From: CAKZQX01 sp034436755
GTDB lineage: Bacteria > Chloroflexota > Chloroflexia > Chloroflexales > Chloroflexaceae
DNA: 64,000 nt
Assembly (NCBI GenBank): GCA_034436755.1
Contig: DAOTVB010000193.1
Span: 5,959-69,958, forward strand
Direction of reading: 5' to 3'
Below, in pieces: positions 1-9,304 of the stretch. Below the pieces are notes generated by a model. That model was not told the origin of the DNA, ran no database searches, and was given only the letters and a program-made list of their open reading frames with translations. The position numbers and the translations under genes are program-made. Each line of letters starts with the position of its first letter. Position 1 is the stretch's first letter.

Positions 1-90
1 GGTGGTCCGCTCCAGCGCAATCAGGGCCGTAACCGGAATGATCCCCCGCAGGCCGCCACTATCAATAGAAAGCAGATAACGTTGAGCCAT
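1..90 (-). CDS. Patatin-like phospholipase, N-terminal fragment
   Basis: Only the first 30 codons lie in the window; the gene runs off the left edge. The visible start, MAQRYLLSIDSGGLRG followed by a hydrophobic helix, matches the glycine-rich DGGGxRG-type oxyanion-hole motif that opens patatin-like acyl hydrolases. The Ser-Asp catalytic dyad would lie outside the window. A GGAAGGA ribosome-binding site sits just upstream of the ATG. It lies 64 nt downstream of ilvA on the same strand, so the two may be cotranscribed. The family call rests on this one motif. Confidence 0.6.
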   Translation of the reverse strand, partial: MAQRYLLSIDSGGLRGIIPVTALIALERTT

Positions 91-154
91 TGCATATTCC
101 TTCCGCTCAAGCTGCTGCGACGTTATGCTGCTCGATATTCTTTATACGGATACG

Positions 155-1666
155 CTACCCTAAAAACAGCCGGTAGGCGGGGTTCTGCGTCTCATCCCAG
201 TAACGATAGCCCAGCGTCGCCAGAAACGCCTGCCACGCCTCCTTGTCCTGGGGCGGCACCTGTACTCCCACCAGAATGCGCCCATAGTCCGCCCCATGGT
301 TGCGGTAGTGGAACAGGCTAATATTCCAATCGGGACTCATAGCCGTGACAAACTTCATCAGCGCACCGGGGCGTTCGGGGAATTCAAAGCGGTAGAGCAG
401 TTCATCGGAGGCCAGCAGCGAGCGCCCCCCGACCATATGCCGGATATGCAGCTTCGCCAGTTCATCATCGGTTAGATCCAGCGTGGTAAAGCCCTGCGTC
501 TCAAAGGTTGCCGCCGCCTGTTCCGCATCCGCCCGGTTAGTGATCTGTATGCCCACAAAAACATGGGCAACATGTTTATCGGCAATGCGATAGTTAAACT
601 CGGTAATATTGCGGCTACCGATGCAACGACAAAACGCGCGCAGGCTGCCCGGCTGCTCCGGTATGCTAACGGCAAAGACGGCCTCGCGGCGTTCACCCAC
701 CTCGGCCCGCTCGGCCACAAAGCGCAGGCGATCAAAATTCATGTTGGCACCGCTGGCGATGGCGACCAGGGTCTGATCCCGCAGTTCCTCCCGCTCGACG
801 TAGGCTTTGGCGGCGGCAATGCCCAGCGCCCCCGCCGGTTCCAGGATCGAGCGGGTATCTTCAAACACATCCTTGATCGCGGCACAGACGGCATCCGTGT
901 CCACGCGCACAACCTCATCCACAAACTGCCGGCACACCCGGAAGGTTTCCTCACCCACCTGTCGCACCGCCACACCATCCGCAAACAGCCCGACCTGCGG
1001 GAGGCGTACCCGCTGCCCGGCATGGAGCGACTGCGCCATTGCGTCGGCATCAATCGGCTCGGCACCAATCAGCCGGATCTCTGGGCGCAGTCGCTTCACA
1101 TATGCGGCAATTCCCGCAATCAACCCGCCCCCGCCGACCGGCACGAAGATGGCGTGAATGGGGCGCTGATGCTGTCGCAGCACTTCCATGCCGATAGTGC
1201 CCTGCCCGGCAATCACATCCGGGTCATCAAAGGGGTGAATAAAGGTCAGTCCCTCGCCGGCCTCCAGATGGCGGGCATGGGCATAGGCATCATCAAAGGT
1301 CTCGCCGTGCAGGACAACATGCCCACCCCGCGCTTTGACCGCGTCGATCTTTACACCGGGGGTGGTCATCGGCATCACAATCACGGCGCGGGTGCCCAGT
1401 TGCCGCGCACCCAGCGCCACCCCCTGCGCATGGTTGCCGGCAGATGCGGCAATCACGCCGCGTTCTAACAGATCCGGCGACAGTTGCGCCATCCGGTTGT
1501 AGGCTCCGCGAATTTTGAACGAGAAGATCGGCTGCAGATCTTCGCGCTTGAGTAGCAGGCGATTCTGCAGACGGGCCGAGAGATTGGGAGCAAGTTCCAG
1601 CGGCGTCTCGTGCGCGACATCATACACGCGCGCGGTCAGGATTCGCTCCAGGTAGTCAGTATGCAT
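155..1666 (-). CDS. ilvA: Threonine ammonia-lyase, biosynthetic type
   Basis: PLP-dependent deamination of threonine to 2-oxobutanoate, the first step of isoleucine synthesis, in the cytoplasm. The protein is 503 aa, the usual size of the long biosynthetic enzyme. The PLP lysine is in FSFKIRGAYN (about residue 50), followed by the SAGNHAQG loop and the glycine-rich GGGGLIAG phosphate-binding loop (about residue 180). Residues from about 330 to the end form two tandem ACT-like regulatory domains, starting near VFAVSIPEQPGSLRAF and YRFEFPERPGALMKF, which bind isoleucine/valine in characterised homologues. No leader peptide or T-box was seen upstream. The reading frame is intact. Confidence 0.95.
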   Translation of the reverse strand: MHTDYLERILTARVYDVAHETPLELAPNLSARLQNRLLLKREDLQPIFSFKIRGAYNRMAQLSPDLLERGVIAASAGNHAQGVALGARQLGTRAVIVMPMTTPGVKIDAVKARGGHVVLHGETFDDAYAHARHLEAGEGLTFIHPFDDPDVIAGQGTIGMEVLRQHQRPIHAIFVPVGGGGLIAGIAAYVKRLRPEIRLIGAEPIDADAMAQSLHAGQRVRLPQVGLFADGVAVRQVGEETFRVCRQFVDEVVRVDTDAVCAAIKDVFEDTRSILEPAGALGIAAAKAYVEREELRDQTLVAIASGANMNFDRLRFVAERAEVGERREAVFAVSIPEQPGSLRAFCRCIGSRNITEFNYRIADKHVAHVFVGIQITNRADAEQAAATFETQGFTTLDLTDDELAKLHIRHMVGGRSLLASDELLYRFEFPERPGALMKFVTAMSPDWNISLFHYRNHGADYGRILVGVQVPPQDKEAWQAFLATLGYRYWDETQNPAYRLFLG

Positions 1667-1711
1667 AAAACCGTAGCAACTTTACTTCATAGTTACAGCC
1701 AGATGATAAAA

Positions 1712-1742
1712 AGCTTCCCCGAGGTTCCGAACTTCGGGGAAG
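1712..1742 (-). terminator. Intrinsic terminator downstream of pth
   Basis: On the minus strand a 9-bp stem CTTCCCCGA / TCGGGGAAG with a short loop is followed at once by CTTTTTATC. It lies between the pth stop and the ilvA start, both on the minus strand, so it probably ends the pth transcript. Confidence 0.75.
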
Positions 1743-1766
1743 TTGAATAGGTGGAATGATACCATA

Positions 1767-2330
1767 TCATACGTTGTACTTGTTCATCGCCGCCACAAAT
1801 CCCTCGCGCAGAATGACATCGACCGCATCCGCCACCCGGTCATAGATGTCGGGGAGCGTCGCGGCTTCGTCGGGTGTGAACCGCCCCAGCACATAGCCAA
1901 CGGTATCCCAACCTGCTGGTGGCGGATCAATGCCAACCCGCAGACGCGGGAAAACCTGGCTGCCAAGCTGCCCGACAATCGACTTCATCCCGTTGTGCGT
2001 GCCCGCACTACCCCGCTGCCGCAGCCGCAGCCGCCCAAACGGCAGATCCAGGTCATCATAGATCACCAGCAACTCCTCGGCGGGATCGATCTTATACCAA
2101 CTGCGCAGACCGGAAACCGCCTGCCCACTCAGGTTCATATAGGTCAGTGGCTGTGCCAGCACAACGCGCTCCCCGGCAATCTGGCCCTCGGCAACCTGGG
2201 CCTGGTTGCGCTTGCGACTAAAGTCCAGCCCGTGACGCGCTGCCAGATGCTCCAGGCAGGCAAACCCAATATTGTGGCGTGTTCCGGCGTAGCGCGACCC
2301 CGGATTACCCAGGCCGACAATCAACCACAC
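1767..2330 (-). CDS. pth: Peptidyl-tRNA hydrolase
   Basis: Cleaves peptidyl-tRNA released by premature translation termination so that the tRNA can be reused. The 187-aa product begins WLIVGLGNPG and has RHNIGF with the catalytic His near residue 20, the PLTYMNLSG motif and VIYDDLDLP with the catalytic Asp; these are diagnostic of bacterial Pth. The start is GTG, chosen because a strong GAGAGGAG site lies 6 nt upstream and the protein then begins exactly where the family does. It appears monocistronic, with a terminator behind it. Confidence 0.95.
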   Translation of the reverse strand: MWLIVGLGNPGSRYAGTRHNIGFACLEHLAARHGLDFSRKRNQAQVAEGQIAGERVVLAQPLTYMNLSGQAVSGLRSWYKIDPAEELLVIYDDLDLPFGRLRLRQRGSAGTHNGMKSIVGQLGSQVFPRLRVGIDPPPAGWDTVGYVLGRFTPDEAATLPDIYDRVADAVDVILREGFVAAMNKYNV

Positions 2331-2432
2331 AACAAGCTCCTCTCAAACACAGGGAAATCTAAATACTGAACATGCAATAATCCTACCGCGCATGATAGCC
2401 CTGGTCGGCAGGAGCGTCAATCTTTTTTACTA

Positions 2433-2663
2433 CCACGCATTACGCGGTTGACATGCAAACCGGGCGTTTGACCCGATGGAGTCCCGATTCGCCTGCGGCA
2501 GCATGGTACCTTTTGATCTTTGTCACAAAAAATTCACAACGTGAATTTTTTTGTGACAAAGATCGGGAATCTGCCACCCTGCCGGAGGCGATACCTCTTC
2601 GCGTCGTTCGCTCATTTCGCGTTGTTCGTGATCCAGACCCCTGAGTGACAGCGTAACTCGTAC
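2433..2663. repeat. MITE copy A (terminal inverted repeats plus central hairpin)
   Basis: Ends are CCACGCATTACGCGGT and, inverted, ACAGCGTAACTCGTAC, degenerate versions of the family's 16-bp termini. The centre is a long palindrome (stem core CACAAAAAATTCAC / GTGAATTTTTTTGTG, one bulged base) flanked on the left by GCCTGCGGCAGCATGGTAC and on the right by CCACCCTGCCGGAGGCG. No coding sequence. It fills the gap between pth and the beta-helix gene. No clean target duplication remains. Confidence 0.8.
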
Positions 2664-2677
2664 TCCCGGCAGATGTG

Positions 2678-4552
2678 TTAACGTACCACCAGCGGCAAAT
2701 ATATGTCGGACAGCGACCGCCGGATCAACTCTGCATTGGACTGAAAGGCGCCTTTATCCACCGGCACCCCGGCCTTCCAGTTCAGCGCGGCGGCGACCGC
2801 TTCCGGCAAGGGTTGCCCAGCCGCAATCGCAGGCGAGTCGGCTTTGAGTTGATAGGTAGCAGCCGTTGCATCAGCAAATAACGGGTTTGTTGCACCGCTC
2901 AGTTCCATGCCATGCTGCTCGAAATCCTCTGCGGCCTGAAAATCGGCGAGCGTTGAATAGGGGGTCTGTGACTGATCGCTACACGCGGTTTTGGCCGTCC
3001 CACTGCCGGGTGTGTTATCCCAGCGAATGACATCGCGCGGCTGTTCCGGATTGGTGCGATAGTAGGCATTATAGTCAAGCGTCTGAACCAGGTTCCAATC
3101 TCCACAGAGACCACTACGCACCGTCACCAGCGCCCAGGGCCACTCGGTAACGGTAGCATTGGAGAAGATGTTATTGACGACCAGGTTGTTGGCCGCATTT
3201 CCTGGACCCTGGGTGGCATCGCTATCGTCACGATAGTATTCCCAAATGTGCAGCGCTTCGCCATTATCGACAAAAGTGTTGTTGTAGATCCGCCCATTGG
3301 CCGAAGTACTCACCAGCACCCCGATATTATTACCAACCAGCAAATTACCCGCGATAATCGCATTGTCCGAGATCTCGAAGTGGATACCGGCATTACTGTT
3401 GTTGCGCACAATATTGCTCACAATACTGTTGTTATTCGCACCAACATCCAGCCAGATACCATTCCCGCCGTTGTCCTCGACCAGGTTATTACGAATAATC
3501 GCTCCATCGACAAAGCCAAACTTGACCGCGATATTGTTATCCGCGTTATCGAGCCCTTCAAAGCTATTGCCACGAACAATATTGTTCTCAAACAGCATAG
3601 AATGGCCGTTGGGAAAGTTGGCCCCCTTGATGCGATTAGCGCTGATTTCATTATTGCGGATGATATGACCGGAGCGATAGGTCAGCAGACCACGCTGTGA
3701 GTTGTTGATGAAGCGATTATGCTCCAGCACCGTTGCGGCCGCGCGGCTCCAGAACCCATCGCCCGCATAGTGCGTAAAGGTAAGACCGCGTATGGTGACG
3801 CCGGTCAGGTCGGCATTGCCTGTCCCATCGCCGAAATTCAACGTAATCCGCTCGAAACCATAGGCATAGCGTGTCACTTCAACTGTTTTGCCCGCCGGAT
3901 CGGTGCCGATGTAGAGCCGATTAGTACCCTCGTCCATAAAAAACATTCCGGCAGTGACCTGTTCACGGGACGCCACTGGTGTCAGCATAACATTATCCAT
4001 CCAGACCATATCAACATCACCACGGCGCAGGTTGTCAAACTGGTTGGCGGTAAAATGGTGTACCCAGGGCGTGCGCCAGACATTTCCGTCCGGAGTCCAG
4101 TCGGTGACAACCTGACTACCCTTGAGGATCGGCGTCTCATTCAGGTAGGGCTGGAGCGTGAAGTTCTTATTGAAGCGAATTTCCCCCACCCGGTAGGTAC
4201 CACCGCGAAAGACAATCGTTGCCCCGCTCGGTGCTTGCCGGAGTGCCTTTGCTACCGGCCAGGGCGCATCGGGACTGGTACCACTATTGCTCAACACGCC
4301 ATCAGGCGCAACAAAGTAGGCATTTTCGGGTACAGCATATGTCCTGGCCTGTGGCCCGATGGGTGAACCAGTTAGTCCGGGGCCAATGCCATGCTCCAGG
4401 GCAGCAACTGATGCTCCGCGACCAGGAATGCTACTCAGGATCAACCCCAGGCAGCAGACGATAAACCAGGCACACAGATATCGGGAAGACGCAACCGTGC
4501 GCTTTGTTAGGAAATTACGAAACCGGGTAGACCAACGAAAGAACATAGACAT
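2678..4552 (-). CDS. Secreted right-handed beta-helix repeat protein
   Basis: A 624-aa protein with an N-terminal hydrophobic segment (about residues 22-45) that looks like a signal peptide or anchor. The start at 4552 was chosen because GAGAGGAG lies about 10 nt upstream and it puts the hydrophobic segment at the N-terminus; the open frame extends further upstream. Residues from about 60 to 330 hold an APDG.LSNSGTSPDAPW entry typical of DUF1565-like/parallel beta-helix proteins, then many short NN-rich turns such as GHIIRNNEISANRI, DGAIIRNNLVEDNGGNGIW and NAIIAGNLLVGNNIGV. These turns are the rungs of a pectate-lyase-like solenoid. The family includes polysaccharide lyases, epimerases and structural proteins; no catalytic set could be assigned, so substrate is unknown. 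Confidence 0.8.
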   Translation of the reverse strand: MSMFFRWSTRFRNFLTKRTVASSRYLCAWFIVCCLGLILSSIPGRGASVAALEHGIGPGLTGSPIGPQARTYAVPENAYFVAPDGVLSNSGTSPDAPWPVAKALRQAPSGATIVFRGGTYRVGEIRFNKNFTLQPYLNETPILKGSQVVTDWTPDGNVWRTPWVHHFTANQFDNLRRGDVDMVWMDNVMLTPVASREQVTAGMFFMDEGTNRLYIGTDPAGKTVEVTRYAYGFERITLNFGDGTGNADLTGVTIRGLTFTHYAGDGFWSRAAATVLEHNRFINNSQRGLLTYRSGHIIRNNEISANRIKGANFPNGHSMLFENNIVRGNSFEGLDNADNNIAVKFGFVDGAIIRNNLVEDNGGNGIWLDVGANNNSIVSNIVRNNSNAGIHFEISDNAIIAGNLLVGNNIGVLVSTSANGRIYNNTFVDNGEALHIWEYYRDDSDATQGPGNAANNLVVNNIFSNATVTEWPWALVTVRSGLCGDWNLVQTLDYNAYYRTNPEQPRDVIRWDNTPGSGTAKTACSDQSQTPYSTLADFQAAEDFEQHGMELSGATNPLFADATAATYQLKADSPAIAAGQPLPEAVAAALNWKAGVPVDKGAFQSNAELIRRSLSDIYLPLVVR

Positions 4553-4894
4553 TGGAATAACTACTCCTCTCAGGTAGTCGCGTAGACAACCGAGTGGGGC
4601 GGGGCCATCTTCTCTCAAATGCAGGCTTTTGGGTAGGAACGCGCTTCTGCGCATCCGCCCGTTCGGAAGCGGGAAATGCTGTGCTGAAGGGGCGATCTCT
4701 GCCGGTTCCCTCAACCGCATTCTCATGCAATCCGGCGAAAAAGCCTATACCTGAGCGGGTGCCACCTTACTCGGGCGATACGATTATGAGTGTAGTTATA
4801 TGGTAAAAATGTGTCTATAGGTCTTTGGTCAGGGGCGATTACCACTCGTACTACCTACCGGCGCGAGGATGACACAACGCACAACGCATGCAAC

Positions 4895-5206
4895 TCAATC
4901 GGTAGTCCAGAGGAAGTGCGCAAAATCAACCCGGCCGCGCGCATCAAAATGTACTCCTTCGGCCTCCAACAAGGCTCGTTGCAACTCCGGTTCATAGACA
5001 TTGCTGATATACCCCGCAGCATTGATCACGCGCCACCAGGGGACATCGTCACCTGCCTGATCGGTACGGAGCGCATGCAGCGCATAGCCCACCAGCCGCG
5101 CCTGACCGGCCAACCCGGCCAGCGCGGCAATCCGTCCATAGCTGCTGACCTTGCCCCGGGGAATGCGCCGCACCGTGGCATAAATTGTTGTGTAGCGGTT
5201 CACCAT
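4895..5206 (-). CDS. Alkyltransferase-like (ATL) protein of the MGMT family
   Basis: A small protein (103 aa from this start) with only the DNA-binding half of the O6-alkylguanine-DNA alkyltransferase fold. The motif IPRGKVSSYGRIAALAG is the helix-turn-helix entry, and the normally catalytic PCHRV is replaced by PWWRV, so the acceptor cysteine is missing. In known ATL proteins this gives tight binding to O6-alkylguanine and hand-over to nucleotide excision repair rather than direct repair. An in-frame TTG start at 5257 would overlap the upstream amidase; the ATG at 5206 avoids this and fits the family N-terminus. It directly follows the amidase gene on the same strand. Confidence 0.88.
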   Translation of the reverse strand: MVNRYTTIYATVRRIPRGKVSSYGRIAALAGLAGQARLVGYALHALRTDQAGDDVPWWRVINAAGYISNVYEPELQRALLEAEGVHFDARGRVDFAHFLWTTD

Positions 5207-5240
5207 ACGGATGCGGACGCGCCGTAACGCGTCCCTGCCT

Positions 5241-6653
5241 TCAACTCTCCGCCTCAAGTAGCTCGGTGAGCCGGGCTACGCCCGCGCGCCGCCAGTTGCC
5301 ATCCGGTGGAACGCGGGCATAGATGGTATCAAGCGCAAACGGCATTGCAACAAGCTGTTCACCGTCAATTTCGAGAAACTCTGCCCGGCCAATCGGCGCA
5401 CCCAGGTTCTCTTGAATAGCATAGCGGTTGAAGAGCGCATCCTGGTCGAAGTTCTGCCCGATGCGGCTCTGGTAGAGATCATTTAAGAGCAGCGCGCGCA
5501 ACTCGCGCTCCAGCGGCGGGTGTGGGTCGCCACTGTACATATCCCGCGTCAGATCACTCAGGCGAATGATGGTGCTCCACTGACCGACCGGCGAGCAGAG
5601 GCTGTCAAGGCCAAAATGCTGGCAGGCGTAGGTTTGACCATTACTGGTCGCAACAGGAAGGCGATGGTTGGGAGCAATCGGCACGCCAATCTCGGTCATA
5701 TGCTCCAGGTAGAACTGGTGGAAGGCCCAGTCGGGACGAAATCCATTGGCCGGATCAGCCGTGAGGAAGAGCACCTGCAGCAGCCCATCCCGGAGCGGTG
5801 GCTGCGTATTGCTCAACCGCTGCAACTGTTCCGGGTTTTCCGTGGGGGCGTAAAACAGATCCCGTCCATAGATCTCGATAAGAAATGGCGGCTGACCGGG
5901 CATATCAACAGCGCGGGCATCGCGTTCGGGAAACTCGGCCGGGGTTGGTGGCGGCGGCGCTGTCACCGCAGCTACTGGCATCCCGGTGTGCAACGAAACG
6001 GTCTCCTGGAGTACCGGCCAACCGGCGGGATAGGCCGAACCTATCGCCCGGTATGCCAGATCAACCAGCAGTCCCCGCAGTTGTTCTGATGGCGGCAAGG
6101 GCTCAAGCCGGGGTAGCGGCTCAACCGGGGGGATGGGTGGAGGCACAAAGTTGTACACTTCTGAGACAAAGCGCGCCCAGGGAAACCCCGCCGGATCAAT
6201 CTTCCGCCGTGGGGCGATATCCAGGTGGCGCACCAATTGACTCCGCGGAACGTTATACTGCCCAACCAGGCGACGGGTTAGCCAGAGTGCCGCAGCATAC
6301 TGGGCCTGCGGGTAAGGATCACGTCCATTGTTCAAGTTTTCCAACTCGATCCCAACGGATACCGGATTGCAGCCGACATTATACTCGATACGCTGCCCAT
6401 CGACGATCCAGGTACTCCGACCCGCGTGCCAGGCAATATTGGCATCGGCAACCATCTGGGATATTTCACCTGACTTCGTAATGTAGTAATGAATCGAGAC
6501 CCTGGTCTGGGGAGTATTACCACCGCCATTGCGCAGCCAGTTATAATCGCTGGGGAAGCGACCAGCAGTCGCATGCAACACAACCATCCGAATGCGGTCG
6601 GCACTGCCCGGCGTATAGTGCGCCCGCGTCATACCGACCTGATTGATCTGCAT
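5241..6653 (-). CDS. N-acetylmuramoyl-L-alanine amidase (amidase_2/PGRP fold) with long C-terminal region
   Basis: A 470-aa protein whose first 170 residues form an Amidase_2 (zinc amidase) domain: MVVLHATAG carries the first zinc His, ISIHYYIT-like VSIHYYITKSGEI and IAWHAGRS follow, and VRHLDIAPRRKIDPAGF supplies the second His and the downstream Lys/Asp. These enzymes cleave the bond between MurNAc and the stem peptide. The rest (about 180-470) includes a proline-rich linker (VPPPIPPVEPLPRLEPLPP) and a region I do not recognise, ending in short repeats about beta-strands. The start at 6653 has AAAGGAAACGG upstream. No signal peptide was seen, so it may act in lysis, phage-like release or by non-classical export. 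Confidence 0.85.
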   Translation of the reverse strand: MQINQVGMTRAHYTPGSADRIRMVVLHATAGRFPSDYNWLRNGGGNTPQTRVSIHYYITKSGEISQMVADANIAWHAGRSTWIVDGQRIEYNVGCNPVSVGIELENLNNGRDPYPQAQYAAALWLTRRLVGQYNVPRSQLVRHLDIAPRRKIDPAGFPWARFVSEVYNFVPPPIPPVEPLPRLEPLPPSEQLRGLLVDLAYRAIGSAYPAGWPVLQETVSLHTGMPVAAVTAPPPPTPAEFPERDARAVDMPGQPPFLIEIYGRDLFYAPTENPEQLQRLSNTQPPLRDGLLQVLFLTADPANGFRPDWAFHQFYLEHMTEIGVPIAPNHRLPVATSNGQTYACQHFGLDSLCSPVGQWSTIIRLSDLTRDMYSGDPHPPLERELRALLLNDLYQSRIGQNFDQDALFNRYAIQENLGAPIGRAEFLEIDGEQLVAMPFALDTIYARVPPDGNWRRAGVARLTELLEAES

Positions 6654-6824
6654 GTTCCGTTTCCTTTCCCGAATCACTTTGCTCTGCACCAGTATAGCAT
6701 GCCCGACGTATCCACCCCCGATAGACAAACGTGGCGTTGTGTACGTCCTGTTATCGTATGAACGTCCCGGACACACAGCTTTAGCACAATATCGAACCTG
6801 ATGTCGTCAAAGATCAGGTGAATC

Positions 6825-7106
6825 ACAGGGTTTACGCGGTCCCTGGCCCGGCAGGGGCTTGCGTCTTGCCGCCGGCGAATCAGGCTTCCATTGGGTGAAA
6901 CGTCCGGGTTGCAATCAGGCGATCCCGCGTTCGGCGGGGGATATCGCCTCTGGTCGGGCGGAAGATTCTCATCTTTTTCACAAAACATTTGCACAGGGTG
7001 CAAATGTTTTGTGAAAAAGATGGATCACGTACCACGCTGCCGCCGGCGAATCGGGCCGTTCATTCAGGCAAATGCCTGATTTGAATGTCCACCGCGTAGC
7101 TCGTAT
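6825..7106. repeat. MITE copy B (chimeric, longest copy)
   Basis: Ends ACAGGGTTTACGCGGT and, inverted, ACCGCGTAGCTCGTAT. The central palindrome is a perfect stem of about 25 bp (core CACAAAACATTTGCAC) with a 3-nt loop. It is in the opposite orientation to copy A. Its left arm contains an extra stretch that resembles the right arm of other copies (GCCGGCGAATCAGGCTTCC and GGTGAAACGTCCGG), so this copy seems to be a fusion of two elements. Together with about 150 bp on each side it fills the 600-bp gap before the transporter gene. Confidence 0.8.
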
Positions 7107-7253
7107 ACATGATCCAACACACCAACTGGACAAGCGCACTTCTGGCAGTATAATTGATGAGTACACAATATAAGAAATAGACGTTCGTTCATGTTTGTAG
7201 CAAATGAAGGAGTCAGCCTGAATGAGCTACTGGACCTCAAGGAGGAGGTATGC

Positions 7254-8423
7254 ATGAAGTCCACGACCACTGAACGGTGGGCTCCGTCGGAAACGGAGCC
7301 GGTTGGTACGTCACCCATGTTACCCACAGAAGCATCTGAAGTTACGACACCACAGCCGGTTGAGCCCACCCGTCCCGCACTGGTGATCTGGGTACGCAAA
7401 CTCGCCTACCTGTTGCTGGGTCTGACGGTGTTTATTCTAGCACTCCAGTTGCTCAAACAGGGAGCAGGGATATATGGTGGCAGCATTGTCCAGTTCCTGA
7501 ACATCTCGTCCTTTACCAATGCACTCGGGTTTGGCTGGTTGCTGGCTTACCTCTTCCTGAGTGGCTCACCCGTGGCGGCGGTGGCAGTCTCCTTCTTTGC
7601 ATCCGGGACGCTCTCGGATCTGCAAACCTTTGCGATGATTACCGGGTCACGCCTGGGGGCTTCATTTATCGTGCTGTTCGTCGGGTTTATCTACTACCTG
7701 CGCGGGCACCAACGAACTGCCAGTATTGCCACGGGCGTGCTGGCACTATTGACAACCGCCGCGATCTATCTCCCGGCGCTGCTACTCGGCTATTATGCGT
7801 TGACCGCAAACATGTTGGGGGACTTTCAGATGCACGCGACGACGCCCCTGGCATCAGTGATTGACATGTTAATTGTGCCCATTGTGGATAGTGCGGCCCG
7901 GCTCCTGCCTGGCTGGGCGCTCTTATGCTGTGGAATCGGGGCGCTTCTGCTGGCCTTTAGCCTGCTTGACCGGGCGCTGCCCGAGATGAATGCGGAAAAT
8001 AGCGCCTTCCGGCGCATCGGGCGGCTGATCTACCGTCCCGCAGCGATGTTTGTGCTGGGCGCCGCCGTAACCGGCCTGACCCTCTCTGTTTCGGTTTCAC
8101 TGGCGGTGCTGGTGCCACTATCGGCAAAGGGCTTTGTACGGCGCGAGAATATGCTGCCCTACATCATGGGGGCGAACATCACTACCTTTATCGATACTCT
8201 GATCGCGGCTCTGATTGTCGGTGGACCTGCCGCATTTACGATTGTCCTGGTAGAGATGCTCAGTGTGACGTTGCTCTCTCTGATCGTCTTGTTCCTCTGC
8301 TATCGTCCCTTTGAGCGGGCAATTCTGCGACTCCAGGCACTTATTACCAGGAACAACTGGACACTGGCACTATTTCTTGGAATTATGCTCGTTATTCCTG
8401 TTATTTTACTTCTGGTAAATTGA
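7254..8423 (+). CDS. Na/Pi cotransporter-family membrane protein
   Basis: A 389-aa integral membrane protein with about ten hydrophobic segments in two inverted halves. The first half has SGSPVAAVAVSFFASG and the second GANITTFIDTL, the two QSSS-like re-entrant motifs of the phosphate:Na+ symporter (PNaS/NptA) family. The start at 7254 follows an AAGGAGGAGGT site; an in-frame upstream ATG at 7191 lacks one. The N-terminal 45 residues are polar and rich in Thr/Pro. The stop overlaps the start of the next gene by one base, so it is translationally coupled to a universal stress protein. Transport of phosphate is inferred from the family. Confidence 0.8.
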   Translation: MKSTTTERWAPSETEPVGTSPMLPTEASEVTTPQPVEPTRPALVIWVRKLAYLLLGLTVFILALQLLKQGAGIYGGSIVQFLNISSFTNALGFGWLLAYLFLSGSPVAAVAVSFFASGTLSDLQTFAMITGSRLGASFIVLFVGFIYYLRGHQRTASIATGVLALLTTAAIYLPALLLGYYALTANMLGDFQMHATTPLASVIDMLIVPIVDSAARLLPGWALLCCGIGALLLAFSLLDRALPEMNAENSAFRRIGRLIYRPAAMFVLGAAVTGLTLSVSVSLAVLVPLSAKGFVRRENMLPYIMGANITTFIDTLIAALIVGGPAAFTIVLVEMLSVTLLSLIVLFLCYRPFERAILRLQALITRNNWTLALFLGIMLVIPVILLLVN

Positions 8424-9244
8424 TGAACATCTTACTCTATGCCGGCCCGGCTCCCTGGCGCAGTCTGGTGCTGCAGTTTAGTGATCCCCTGGTGGCACAG
8501 GGAGCCACAGCCCTGACCCTGGTAACCGGTGGGGGGGACCGTTGTTACCCACTGCTGCAGCAGGCGGCCCGACAGCTTGCCATCCCTGCGCATGTTCCGG
8601 TGATGTTTCGCGCCTTGCCGGGCAATGCGCAGATGGCTATTCTGGCCGCTGCGGAGGTTCAGAACTATGACCTGGTCATTTTGGGCCGGTTTCACCAGGC
8701 GCTGACGCGCAGGTTGCCCGGCGTGCATAGCAAAACCATTGCCCAGCGTCTCGAACCGTCGGTGCTGCGCGTGCATGGCCTGGCGCGACCAATCCGGCAT
8801 ATCCTGCTTGCCAGTGGCGGCAATGAGCATACGCTGCAGAAGATTGGGACAACGGCGCGGCTGGCGAAGTTGCTTGGTGCAACTGTAACCGTTTTGTATG
8901 TCTACTCACAGCAGTCCCTCTTCTTTGAAGGGTTTTCCGATCCGCAAGACGCGATCACCGAGTTTCTGGAGCGTGACGCCCCCGAAAGCCGTATGTTACG
9001 CAAAACCGTCGATATGCTGCAAAGCCGGGGCGTGACAACCGAGGTGCAGGTGCGTACTGGTCCGGTCCTCGACGAGATTCTGGCCGAGATTCATAGCGAA
9101 CGCTATGAACTGTTGATCATTGGCGCCCATCGGGTTGAGAGCGCCCTCGACCGCATTCTGCTGGAGGATATTACCGGCGACCTGCTGGATCTCTGCCCCA
9201 TTCCAGTGCTGGTCGTCAAGAACTGCCGGCACAACATGGGATGA
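8423..9244 (+). CDS. Tandem universal stress protein (UspA)
   Basis: A 273-aa protein made of two Usp-type alpha/beta domains. The C-terminal one is better preserved: HILLASGGNEHT at its start, then VTVLYVY, and ELLIIGAHRVES...PVLVVKNC at its end. The N-terminal domain (about 1-115) is degenerate but ends in YDLVILGRF...SVLRVHG. The ATP-binding GxxGxxxxG(S/T) loop is not clean in either half, so it may not bind ATP. The ATG overlaps the TGA of the transporter gene. Usp-transporter pairs are common and suggest a role in regulating or protecting the carrier. Confidence 0.85.
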   Translation: MNILLYAGPAPWRSLVLQFSDPLVAQGATALTLVTGGGDRCYPLLQQAARQLAIPAHVPVMFRALPGNAQMAILAAAEVQNYDLVILGRFHQALTRRLPGVHSKTIAQRLEPSVLRVHGLARPIRHILLASGGNEHTLQKIGTTARLAKLLGATVTVLYVYSQQSLFFEGFSDPQDAITEFLERDAPESRMLRKTVDMLQSRGVTTEVQVRTGPVLDEILAEIHSERYELLIIGAHRVESALDRILLEDITGDLLDLCPIPVLVVKNCRHNMG

Positions 9245-9304
9245 GATTCCAGGGTACCATAAAGATGAACCAATTTCCCGATCAGAAGGGAGGAGGGCTG
9301 TTTT

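Noticed and set aside
563..1468. 301-codon open frame on the plus strand opposite ilvA
   Set aside because: It mirrors a clear, full-length ilvA; no RBS, no recognisable domains, and amino-acid composition typical of antisense shadows in GC-rich genes.
2453..2644. Small frames inside MITE copies (also 6891-7079, 11721-12143, 58268-58546)
   Set aside because: They arise from the palindromic arms, differ between copies and have no conserved product.
2433..7106. MITE hairpins as CRISPR repeats, attenuators or tRNA-like structures
   Set aside because: They have transposon-like termini and target duplications and no fixed relation to downstream genes.
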